Program-made: the position numbers and the translations under genes
Source: Ailanthus altissimus
Taxonomy: Eukaryota; Streptophyta; Magnoliopsida; Sapindales; Simaroubaceae
NCBI GenBank assembly: GCA_946807835.1
Contig: OX327700.1
Span: forward strand, 25,394,001 to 25,458,000
Length of the DNA stretch: 64,000 bases
Direction of reading: 5' to 3'
Shown: one piece after another, positions 23,181-35,400 of the stretch
Position numbering within the stretch: position 1 is the stretch's first letter
Layout: the number at the start of each line of letters is the position of its first letter
The notes under the pieces: model-generated
The model's database searches: none
The model's input: only the letters and a program-made list of their open reading frames with translations
What the model was told of the DNA's origin: nothing

Positions 23181-26100
23181 TACAAATTTAACTCTATAAC
23201 TTAGGAGTGGTCTTAATTTCTAGTTCAACACATATAAATTTTGTACTAATTTATCTATACACACAATAAAGAAAGAACACTGCAGTTTAATGTTACATTT
23301 GCAATATTTTGTAGTACCAATTTTTAGGTATTGATTTTTGTGTTACAATTTTGCATTTTGAGTTATAAAAATGATGAATAAATATAAATAATTTTTATAT
23401 TCAATATAAAATATAGATAAAGATTTGTATTTAAAAAGTGAATAGTTATATATATAATAATATTTTTAAATGGAACGAGCATATTTTATTATTTGTGTGT
23501 TTAATTAATAAAATTTTGTCAAATATATATTTAATTTAAAAATAATTTATTATATTTATAATAATAGTAACGAGAAATAAAATACTAAATATATATGATG
23601 CTTTAATTGAATAGTCTCATTAAAATTCTCTCTTTTAAATTTTTTATGACATTTGATCTTATTTGATTAGTTATTTGATTTTGATAAATATACATAAATA
23701 ATTAATATATATTTGTGTTAACAACTCAATAGTAAAAGATTGATATTACATTTACATTTTCATTTTAATAGAATTTTCGAGTTCTATTCTCTCCCATTAT
23801 ATTTAAAATATATATATATCATAATTAGTTCAAATGAGGAATTGAATTATTAATGTATGTTGTATCTATATTACATGTAAGATATTTATAAATGTTAACA
23901 ATAACATTTACTAAATATTGGGTGAACGGTTTTTAATACGATGAAGTGAATATGAATTTTATCAGTTTGACCTTTTTAATAAGAAAAGTAACAAAATAGT
24001 AAACATACAACTTCCAATCGAATAATGGAAAAGAATGGTCACCCCTTGAACAGAGAGGACTATCTCTATTGATTTGTTCAAACATACGTCAAATATATTA
24101 GGTATTGATCTCAAATTTTGATTTGTCTTTGACTAATGGGTTTAATTTGTATTTTAATAGGAATAACATTAGAGTCTTTTATTAGGCTTTGGTCAAACTT
24201 TTGTCAAGATAATCACCTATCAATATTTTGAGGACTTATGACATGCAATAAGTAATGTGTGAGGGCCCTCTAAATTAGTGGGTCTTATTGAATAATAATG
24301 AAAAATGTATATGAACAAACACAAAATAATAAAATTATAATTGTTCAATTCTATAGGAATTTATATTTATTTCACAAAACTATAATTTATTTTTAATGCA
24401 CTATTTATTAATAAGTTTTACAAAAAAAATATTAGGAGGGACAATCTCTATAAATAGTAATTTATAAAGTGATTTACTGTATAAACCTATTACACAAAGT
24501 AAAAAATAGTTTATTCGAAGAAAATTTAAAGAAGAGCTTAAAAGAGAAAAGGTCTTCTCTAAAAAAAAGAAAGGCAATAAGCCTTTCAAAGAGAATCCTT
24601 ATTGATAAACTTCAAATCCTCTATTTATAGGTGTTGTTGTACTTTGGTGGTTGAATATTTATAAAACTAGAATAAGTTGTTTCAGTTCCTATTCAAAACA
24701 TATCCCAAGATTATAAAAAGATCTGCTTTAATTTTTTTTTGAGATTTTGAGGATCTCGAGAATAAGTGTGGTTCGAGTCTTCGGGTTGGTTGACTGTTTT
24801 AACTTTGGTCATTGATCAATAATAAATGAGTTCGAAGAGATACTTTACTTGCTTAAGAAAAAGAAGTGATCTGTTTTGTTAGGAATACTTGAGTGATTTA
24901 CTCGATCAATATTAATTATTGAGAACGCCTCGTTTAATATTAAGACACTGTAAGGTCTGAGTGCTATAATCATATTTCAATATCATCTCCTAATATAATT
25001 CCAAAGCCTTCTAGATGTTATAAGTCGTGACTTTTGTAATATTTCTCATAATAGATTAATCATAACTAAGGATCTTGAGATATATAATCAAAATTCCCGG
25101 AAAAAAATGAGTTTTAGGCCAAAATCTTAAAAGAGAAACCCTATATTCAAAATTTCAACTTAAGACATAATTATTTAATGAACTGCATGCACTTTAATAA
25201 TAATAATAATATTATTATTATACTTATTGTGTGGCTCTTATATATCAACCAGTAAGCTAGAAATTAAATAGAACAATGAAGATAAAAACAATTAAACCCT
25301 AAATTAAATGAACAATTTTACAATAACATAACAATACCTTACCAATTTGTATACAATAAACTAAACTCTTTGTTATTAAGGGAAAAAAAAGAGGGAGATA
25401 AATCTACCATTAAGTTAGGGTTTATAGAGGGACAACAACGAGGTTGGAGTTGATGATGACTCTATTAATGATCATAATTGTGTTAAAGTTCATCGATAGT
25501 GTGAAATAAGAATGATAAGATGGCATGGGCTATGTATATCTATGTCATCAATCATGTTAAAATAATAAGAGAGCTGAATTTAGAAGCTAAGGTGTTGTTA
25601 TTAGTCTTACCTAAAACCATTGTTTACCAATAATTAATAGTTTAGAAAGTGTCAAGCATTAACTGCACACAACTATTATGCCAAATAAAACGTTACGAAG
25701 TTGTCTCGAATCGAGGAGAAAGTCTATAATGCTTATGAATATACATTTTTATCTATTTAATACACACTATTTGTGCTTTTTAATCAATTATGAAAGGTTA
25801 ATGAACATATTGTTTTAAATAAATAGAAGAAGTACCACATATGGAAAGCATCTAAAACTTTTCCCAAATATAAGGTTGATTGAGTTGCTAATTTCATGGT
25901 TTACTCTTGAGTATTTTTACTGTTCAAAAAAAAATTTTAATGTCAAAAGTTTTTTTATATTTATTTTCCATGATTTTTAGTTGTAAATAGAAAAGAAATT
26001 TTGAAATTTAAAAAAATTATTTTATTTCTACTTATAAAAATTTAAATTTTTTAGAGTAAATTTTTTTTATTTTTTATATTTACATAATGTCACATATGCC

Positions 26101-26600
26101 TTAATAATATTATCTTAATTTTATGTTGTACTTTTAATAAAAAAATATCTTTATTTAGTGAACATATTTTAAATATTTTCTAAAAGTCATTCTATCATTA
26201 TATCTCTACAAAATTTTATCACAAAATTTTTATCATTGATATGTACTATTTTATTTATTTTTAATTTTTGTACTAAAAAAGATAATTTATTTAATACATT
26301 GATTGTTATATATAATTAAATAATTTAGTATTTTAAAAATAACTTTTTTAATTAATAATTAAATGATTAATGATTTTTCTTTAAAAATTCTACTTCTAAA
26401 GTTTTACTTTTAAATGTTTTATGTAAAAATTTTAACTAAACAACCCCTAAGTTTATTAGTTAAAATTTTAAAATTGCATCTTTAAAATATTATTATTTTT
26501 AAATAATTGTGACAAATTTGTGAGTAGAAATGTTAATGTTTGAAAATAAATAAATAAATATGTTACAAATTTATCTTTAAAAAAATAATTGATACAAAAT
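23181..26600. other. AT-rich intergenic DNA, no gene seen
   Basis: Nothing is supported on either strand. Frames are short and low-complexity. A somewhat more complex patch at 24,580-24,990 looks like non-coding repeat DNA but I cannot assign it. Confidence 0.5.
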
Positions 26601-26609
26601 TTTTATTGA

Positions 26610-26960
26610 CTTAATATGCAAAATTTGTTTGTGTATATACCCTTCCTCTATGAGGGGGGTTTCTTTTGTCCTTATTATGTTAGGGTGTTTTGTCATTTCT
26701 TTGTGAGGGTATTTTGTCCCCCCTATTGTGAAGATAATTGGTACCTTTTCACGAGGGAAGAGCTCCCACCTCAATAGGTTAATTAATTTTCCCTGATGAT
26801 CATAGGAATGGTCTCCCAATTTAAGGGTTATTATATATTTTCTATAGGAAAAAATTTTAAGTTCAGATGTTCTTCAATAAGTTTATATTGTATTATTTTG
26901 ATAATTATCTACTTATAACTCTGTAATATCTTAATTTATTCAATGATATTAAAAGTTTAA
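26610..26960 (+). repeat. Non-LTR retroposon-like 3' region, copy 1
   Basis: The stretch has the pattern gaggggggtttcttttgtcc ... gagggtattttgtcccc followed by an A/T-rich tail ending ctgtaatatcttaatttattcaatgatatta. The tail matches 31,390-31,460 by eye (cttgtaatatcttgatttgttaatcagtgatatta). Plant LINE and SINE 3' ends often have this texture. No ORF2 or RNA polymerase III boxes could be confirmed. Confidence 0.35.
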
Positions 26961-29900
26961 AAAAATATGTAAAATTTTATTATTGAAGTATATCAATCAT
27001 CAAAGAGAATCAGAAACTAATGGGGTCAATTAATGGAAAGGTTACGGGCTGAACACGTGTAGCTAAACATGTGACTTGGACGAGCTCACGTGTCCAATGT
27101 TTAGGAGTATTGAGTGGTATTATTATTAGATTTGAGGGTTTATAAGTATGAAAATATAGTAACGAACCTTAACTTTTATTCTCTCAACTTCTCAAAAGCG
27201 TCGTACGCCTCCAAAACAAGTTTTCGCTGGAGAGGGGGCTCCTGCCTCCTCTTTAGTGACCCATTACCACAATTAGCCTAGGTTTTCTTCTTCCATTAGG
27301 CTTACATTTTTGTTCTGTTTCAGTTCCGATATTTAGCCCTTCGTCTTTATCTTCTCTCTCTCTCGTGTCTCATCAGGGACGTCATGGTTAAGTTTCCACG
27401 TCGCCGTCAAGCCATCAAGCAAGGTCGCAACATTGGTGAGCGCCTCCTCACCATCTTGCTCCTGGAGGTTGAAAAGTTCATTTTCTTAGCCACTATGCAA
27501 ACGCCAACCTTCTCTAGTCCCATGGCCTTTCTTCCACTGGCCCTTTTTGGGATCTAGCATATATTGCTATTTCCTTCACTTTCCCTCCTTGGAGGCACTG
27601 CAGCATGATGCTTTCGCCATAAAGACTGTTTTAGGAAAGTTTTCTGATGGGACAAGCTGTTAGCGAGCCACCGTTGAATATTTTGCTTTTGTTGTACCCC
27701 TTCCTTTTTAGCTCCAAATTCGTTGCTACAGTCTCAGCCACCATGATCTTGCCATTGGCGTCTTTTGAAGTTATATTTTATGGTAGTGTTTGTTTGTTGG
27801 ATGCTGTAGTTGACTTGATTTTTTGGATGGATTTGACTGTGTTACTGTGTGGGGGTATTTTAATAATTTTACTTATTGCAGTTGTTTATGTAATAATTCT
27901 CTTGTGAGGTAAATTTTTCTTTTGTGTGAGGTAGCCTTTTTTATTATAAAATTAAATTCCTCTTGTTTTGAGGATCAAATTTTTTCTATTTGTAATATGA
28001 ATAGATATCCTTTCTGAGATAGATCAAGTTTTGAGATTTTATTTTATTTTTATTGTTGGAGAAGTAGGTTTGAACGGACCACAAAATTTTATCTAATTTT
28101 TATAAAATATTTTAATAATTATCTAATAGTATATTAGTAGGTTTTATTTATATAATATTATATTTGAATTTTAAAAAAAAGGTATGGCAAAATAGTGATG
28201 CTCGCCACTCAGACGGCATGATGATGGTGATTTGATTTCGTATTCATATTCATAATATAATGGACCATGGAATCTCCCACATCGAGGATCTGGAATTACG
28301 CAAGTACCCTCACCTCACACGTTTTTTGAATAAGTGAAATTTACAATGGAAGAAGAAATGAAGGTTAATTCATGAAGGGTGTTATGGTAATTTAGACAAT
28401 ATGATAAACGCTAGACTTCGTTATCGTGGACAAGGTAAAGTGGGGAACGTTAACATATCTTTTTAACTAAATCTCCGAAATTGAGTGTGAAATCACATAA
28501 ATGCCATTGGTTTTTGGTTCCAATAATTATAAATGAAATGAAAAAGTCCCGCATTAATGAAGTGCCCAATGAATGAATGGCAAGACTACTCAGAAAAAAG
28601 TTGAATGAATGTGTTTGAAAAAGTTGCTGGTAAGATTCGATTTTCGATTTGATTACTGGGGCATTAAATGGCTCAAATTCAAAACGCGTTTCCACCGAAA
28701 GAAGATTAACCAACTTGTTATACCATTTCATTTATTAATATTTTTTTTAAGCAAAGAGATTTGATTCATTCGACTGTTTGTGAAAAGGAAATATGATAAA
28801 TTAAGATTTTATTTAATTATTTATTTTTAAATTAATATTATTTATTGTAAACTTTATATGTATTAATCAATGACAATATAGTTTAATTCATTTAATTTTC
28901 TCTAAATCTCTATATTGTAAAAGAGTCTCTTTTGATTTTTTTTTTTTTTATCTTTCACTAAAGTGATGTGCAGTGGTCATGCGAAATTGTATGCATGACC
29001 AAGTAAAGTTTGTTGCGTAAGGATCAAAATGAGTTAATAATTATTTTTTAAATTAATATTTTTTTAAATAATAGGTATTAATTAATTTCTTAACATTATA
29101 TTCAATTTTTCTTTATTAATGTATTTTTTTCTCTCGTAAATATTGTATGAAAACAATAACTATAAACAATATCCATGAATAATGCGCATAAACAGTAATT
29201 ACTACTTTGATTGTTTCTATTTTATTATGAAATTAAACTTATATAAATTATTTCTCTTACAAAATCTTTTATTTCTACATTATTTAAAGATGAAATATTA
29301 TCATCAATACTCTATTGACTAATTTTATCAATACTCATAATTTTAAAAAATTAATATTATTATTCAAATTTTTAACGAAATATACACTAATGTCTGATCG
29401 TTAGAAATATGCTGTCAAAATTAACAGATCCAATGATAATCAAATCATTTCACACTTCAAACACTCATATCTTTTTTTAAAAATAAACAGTCCAAGCTGT
29501 TGGAACAGCGGCCAAAAAAGACCATTGCTTGTAGCCAGCCAAGGTCGCTATTGACCATTGTTGGCAGCAACAACCTCGTGCTAGTCAACCTTTTTTATTT
29601 AAATTTTTAAAAGATTTTAATTTTTAATATTATTATTTTAATATTTTTAAATTTATTTTTGTTGTATTTTTTTATTTTTTATTATTTTATAAAGATTTTA
29701 TTCATTATTTAATTTTATTTTTCATTATTTTTAAAAGTCAAAATTCTTATTAAAATTTAAATTTTTTTGAAATTCGTGCAAGTATCATTGTTATGCTAAC
29801 CTCATTTAACTAAGGGGTAATTTGACTATTTGATGTTGATTGACATAAAATCTACTTAATTTAACAAAATACTTCTATTGATTAAGTATTGGTGCATATT

Positions 29901-31189
29901 TCGTTAAAAAATTTGATAATAATATTAAAATTTCAAACTTTTGGATATTGATAAAATTAAACAATACCTTAAGGATATTAGAAAAAATATTCTTTTTAGG
30001 GTAACCTCTTCCATTCTCAATTTTTACTTTTTAACTTTTGTTAATCTCATTTAAATCCTTTTTAAAATTCAAGCTCAGAATTTAAATTCTATTTAAAATT
30101 TAATTAATTAATTATTATTTTACATAAACAAGGATTTTTTATTAAGGAATTCCATTTAAAATTTTCTCATTTATCTAAAACAAATTAAAATTTCTATTAA
30201 TTCATATTTAATTAATTCATACTTTGACATAAATTTAAATTCATTTATTTATACTTTAATAATAATAAAAATTACGCACTATAAATAAGCATGCTATCAT
30301 TACTCATTATTTATTCATTCACAATAGATTCAATTTATTATTCACATAAATATTTTAATTTATACACTCTATGTCTCATATACAATTCATTTATCACACT
30401 TTTACTTACTTTTAAGATAATTCTCACATATTAATACCTTTTTTTTTGGTTAAAATATTGACTTAAGTGTAGATATATTTATTTTCTTATAACTTTTTTT
30501 TTCAAATTCAAAAAGACAAAAAAGTAATTATCTTAAAATTCCAAAACCTTATATAAAATTTTTGTGTTATATAAGATCGTCCACTAAAAATGTCATTTAT
30601 AAATTTATATTAAAACCAATCAATCGTAACATCGTTTGATTGGTAACATTATTTAAGATACTAGAGGAAAAATCCGAATTAAGTGAAATATATTTGATGG
30701 CAAGGCCTCGTATGCGCAACATCGTTGAAGACTTCCATCTCCATCTGTATCCATCCAATACATAGTAGTAAATCCGAGTGAAAAGACGCCATGTTTAAGA
30801 TATTCACATGCTTTCTCCCTCTCTGTGTGGGAATGTGGACTGAACTGAGACACCGATATAAGTTGGCGATTACAATATTTGCAACATAAAACACAACATT
30901 TGCAATCGTAGATACTAATAATAATAATAATAATAATAATACAAACTTAAGATTTTCCTAATATCTGATATACTAAGTTTTAACCTACAATGTCGGTAAT
31001 TTATTTAAATTTCAATTAAAAAATAAATTCAAAAGAGACGATTCATCCTACGGAGCATCATTAATTTCAGTTCACAGTATAAACATTGCTCCTTGAAGAA
31101 ACAACAGGAAATAAAATTAATATATACATGAAAAGACATGAACAAGTTCACTCACCGACACTTCACTGATAAGGCGTCTTTAATACTAA
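26961..31189. other. Intergenic, no recognised gene
   Basis: Apart from the ACGT cluster at 27.05 kb I see no supported gene. The 27,170-27,560 segment has higher GC and could be an exon of an unrecognised or non-coding transcript, but no frame is long enough to judge. From 28.7 to 30.6 kb the DNA is strongly AT-rich. A short (taa)n run is at about 30,917-30,942. Confidence 0.45.
27040..27110. promoter_or_regulatory. G-box / ACGT-core cluster
   Basis: gaacacgtgtagc and gctcacgtgtccaatg give two CACGTG words within about 40 bp, followed by a CCAAT-like word. About 100 bp on there is a pyrimidine-rich stretch (ttattctctcaacttctc) and then a GC-richer segment to about 27,560. This looks promoter-like, but I recognise no coding sequence downstream; frames at 27,647-27,907 are hydrophobic and motif-free. 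Confidence 0.3.
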
Positions 31190-31470
31190 GTTAAGGTATT
31201 GAACTAAAAGTCCTTCAGGGTTGCATGTCTCTTATCTGAACGGTTGATTCCCTCTTTAGGAGAATTGTAGATTCCTCGTTAAGAGGGTTGTGTTTTTTTT
31301 TTATCTTTATAAAGACTTGGCTCTAATTTTGACGCCTAATTTATTTTTCTTGGAGATTTAAGTTTGAGTATTTTTTTATTAAGTATAAATTGTATTGTCT
31401 TAATAACTCTTTACTTATAGAGCTAGAATTCTTGTAATATCTTGATTTGTTAATCAGTGATATTATTGTA
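31190..31470 (+). repeat. Non-LTR retroposon-like 3' region, copy 2
   Basis: Shares its closing sequence (ataaattgtattgtcttaataactc...cttgtaatatcttgatttgttaatcagtgatatta) with 26,870-26,955. It ends in a run of a's, and the upstream part has gagggttgtgttttttttt. Two diverged copies with the same end suggest one retroposon family. The assignment to LINE or SINE is inference. Confidence 0.35.
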
Positions 31471-31709
31471 TAAAAAAAAGGTACTGAACTGAAAAAAAGA
31501 AAAAACCCATCTGATCTGACTTTTGAGAAACAGAAGTGAATGCTGTAAATGAAAGGGAAACTGGAATTTGCAGCAACAAAGCTAAAGAAAGCAAACCATG
31601 TACATATTGAAAACTGACAAGCCCATCCATCGTGATATGATCCCCAATGGATGGGAGATTAAGTGGCACCGTATTTAATCAATTCCAGACGGAAGTTACG
31701 GTTAACCGG

Positions 31710-31776
31710 ACCACCCCCCAAGCGCAAACAACCCAAACCACCCCCCACCACCCACCTCCCCCCCCCCCCCCACCCA
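31710..31776 (-). other. C-rich tract, potential G-quadruplex on the minus strand
   Basis: Seven C-runs of three or more bases lie within about 67 bp (cccccc, ccc, cccccc, ccc, a run of 15-16, ccc), separated by short spacers. The minus strand therefore has at least four G-runs with loops short enough for a G-quadruplex. It is about 630 bp downstream of the MON1 stop codon. The pattern is plain to see; structure formation is inference. Confidence 0.6.
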
Positions 31777-32402
31777 ACAACAAACAAAGACAACAAAAAT
31801 AGGCCTACATCTCATGGTCAATACTAGGACTCCTCAAATTTAAGCCCAGGTCCGCACAATGACCATTGGTCTGGGTGGCATTTTTACTTTTTACTTCGCA
31901 TAGAAGAGAAGAGAAGAGAAGAGATAATAAATGACAATGAATTTGTTACTACCCTCGGAATCAAGGATCTTCTTGCATGCTAGTTCATTTTGTCAAACAT
32001 TAGGTTTCACTTTTCAGTTGGTAAAGCCTTTTTGGATGCGAAAATTTGACTCCTCAGATCTGTCAAATTCTTTAAAATACGGGTGCAAAAAAAAAAAAAA
32101 AATGCTCACAGTAATAGAATTACATGTCATTATCACGCATTTGAATGCCGAAGACAGGGTTGTCCTTCCACCGGACGGCATATTATTAAAAAATTTCCTT
32201 TAGCTATTTGGTTGATAATTCTAGGACTAGTTTTACATGCTATGATGACAAAAATAATGCAAGCCTTTAGGATGTTAGACATACAGTTAGGTAAAAAGAA
32301 AAATGATTGAGATTGTGCAAACTAAGGAAAGAATAATTAGGAAGGCTTTTATTAAATAAACAAAACTAGGGTACATGCTGTGTAACAGAATGATTTGGGA
32401 TA

Positions 32403-35400
32403 TCACCATGAAAAGGGGCTAGCTCCCTGCAAAAAGATTTCATTTTCCACATCTTTCACCCACTGACAAACCCGGTTGCAAGTCTTTATTGCCAAAGCCT
32501 GCACATTCAAATCAACCGAAACTTGTAACATTCTCGAGAAAACAAAATGTGAAAGTAATGACAGTTTCATGTCAAAGTAACTCGCTTGACGCATCCTTAT
32601 CAAGGGTAAAGTTGAAGCGAGTCCTGGGGATTTATGGATTCAAATTCCTATCCCAAAGTATATTTCCATAATTAACAAGAGTGAAGCTCTTCATATAGGA
32701 AACTCATTTGCTAGAGATTGAAACCAAACAAGTAAAAACCAAACAACTATTTATGTGGTTTCAAGAAGTTAAATAAACAAGAAATCTGTCATCTCCATGA
32801 CCAGAAATCAAACCTTATCCGCAAGTGGATCAAAAGCCGCATAAAGTTCAAAATCCTGTGTGACCCAGCAGAGTAGAACTGTGACATGAAAGTGATAGCG
32901 TAAATTCAACAGGAAAGCATTTCTATCAGGCATATAAAATAAACATGAACGAGAAAATTTGTGTAAATCAAAGTAGAGACTAAATTAACAAAAAGAAAAA
33001 ATTGATTCCTCCTGCAAAAAATTTGTGTAAGTCCAATTTTGGTAGCTACAAAAACTTAACAGTAATAGTTGATTCCTCCTGAAAAATAGAGAGCATGGCT
33101 ATCAAAAAAGAAAAAATTACCATAATTTTCATCTCTTCTAAATTGAGTTTTGTGAGGCCCGATTCCCTTATCATGCATGGAAGAGTAAAGCTTCTGGTAT
33201 GCTCTATACAATCTGCAACACAAGAAACCAGTTATCCAACTTACAGATACAAGCCCAAAATATCTAACCAATGCAAAAGTGATAAAGTAGCTGGTGAAAG
33301 ATTTAGCAATTACCTTTTCTGCTGCTGAGGACTGTTGATTGGTGATGAGAACTCAGAAGACACATATTGATCCAGATATATGCTATGATAGATAAAATGC
33401 CATAGTCCAGCAGGACCACCGATGCCAACACTTGATTCCCTGAATCTTTCAGGAGAATCAGTTACAAGCCTCTGCTGGCTCAAACGATAAGACACAGATG
33501 AATGAGGCAGTGGCTCAATAGGCAAATCCTCAACACGCATTCCCCCTTCTAGCATGGATCTTTGAACTTCGCTAAGCACATTTGACTTCAAAAGGACCAT
33601 TTCTATACGAATCCTATAAAATTTAATCAAATTCTCAATATACTGCTGGACAGCATGTATCCTATTCGCTACACAAGCGAGTATTAAATTTTCTTTTGCA
33701 TGTTGGCCAAACATATTCTGTTTGATAACAATTGTTCCACGGGACCAAATATGTATATGCCATTTTATTTAAGAAGTTGAAAGATGCATATCCATCTCAA
33801 CTAATATTATTTATCAAATTTGAACACAAATCTTTACCTGCAATCTTTCAGATGATAAAAGGCATCTGAACTAGTAGTAAGCAACATCAAGTATGCGTCA
33901 ACCTGCCATAGGAAACATAATTATTGCTGAATGCGAATCAGATAATTAAAATGGACATTTCCTCTATCAATCACAGTCCAAATTTATGTTGTTGAATTTA
34001 CATGATAACTAAATTTTGTGAATCCTTGTCTCACTCACATCAAAATAATGGACATAAGCATACAAAAATGCCATGGGATTATATCTCGGCAGACAAATGG
34101 GTGAGAAAGATTCAGATGTCCTGCAAGATTCAGAAATACGAGTGAGACTCAGCAACGACAGAGGGTTTAGTTATTGCAAACATAAAGTCCATCCAAGAAT
34201 AATACAAGGATAACTCTTTGACTTTTTCTATATCACATATATTATTGTTTCTAACTTGTACAAAGACGTAAAACACAAGCTATTTTTATTCTCAATCATC
34301 CATAACAAATAGGTGATATCAAAAAGAATCATCCACTAATAACTAGAGCAGAATGATGGAGTTCTTGTGACTATATGAAACAGTGCGATGCTGATCAAGT
34401 TGTGATATGGCTTCAGTAAGAAAGAAAGAAGCTGACACTTGAGAGAGACAACAAATTAAAGTTTATTTCTTAAAGCAAATTTCATAAGTAAACGAAATAC
34501 ACTAAAAAAGGATTAACTTCCTTATGTGATAAATCTAATGCTGAACTTAATCTAACTTAAATAAACATGTAAATGATGAGCGAGTTCATTCATCAACATC
34601 TTAATCAGCTAGGAGCACACTTCATGAACATTGATTGACCAAGCTAAAAGAACTGGCACTGCTTAGTGCTTATTTGGCAAAAATACAAATAGACTAAATT
34701 TAATTAATATGTAGCATAGCCAATGAGACTTCCCCAGTACTCGTTGTAATTTTACACTATCAAAGACATAAGATCTATGAAGATGATTCTACTTGCCTAA
34801 AAGATTCCGATGACATAACAAAGTTGGAAAGTAGCAAAATATCATCAGGACGAAGAGAGGCTTTCTGTGCACCAACAAGGCTGACTACCTGGTAACACAC
34901 ACTTCAACTCGTTAAAATGCCCTTAGCAGTAAAAGATTATTAATTGGAGAAGTAATGTGACCTAATGAGTAGGTCTATTTACATACAGCCACAGAAAGAG
35001 GGAAGAGGAGCCTATTACCTTGTATTTACACATTAATAATGCAAAAAGGACACCTGAATCAGCAACATCTTGCAATATAGCACCAGCAGCTTGCCTTGTT
35101 GCATATGCAAGGGGAAGGCAAGTGTATGCATGAAGGAATGTAGCTGGGTTCCTGACAACAAAAACCTTCACTTTACCGTTCAGGAGTACTAACAATGCCC
35201 AATGTCACGACCCGATTTCTTGAGAATATTTGGGGCGTGACACCAAGGACAGCATCTCACTTATTTGGATAATTTTGGTATATTGCAACCACAAAACCAT
35301 TAAACACTATCAGGCATCATTATAACCACAACCACCCCTATCTCAAATACTCATCAACTCCAACACAAATCCTTGTCCAAAAGAGGAAAAAAGCAGCTTA

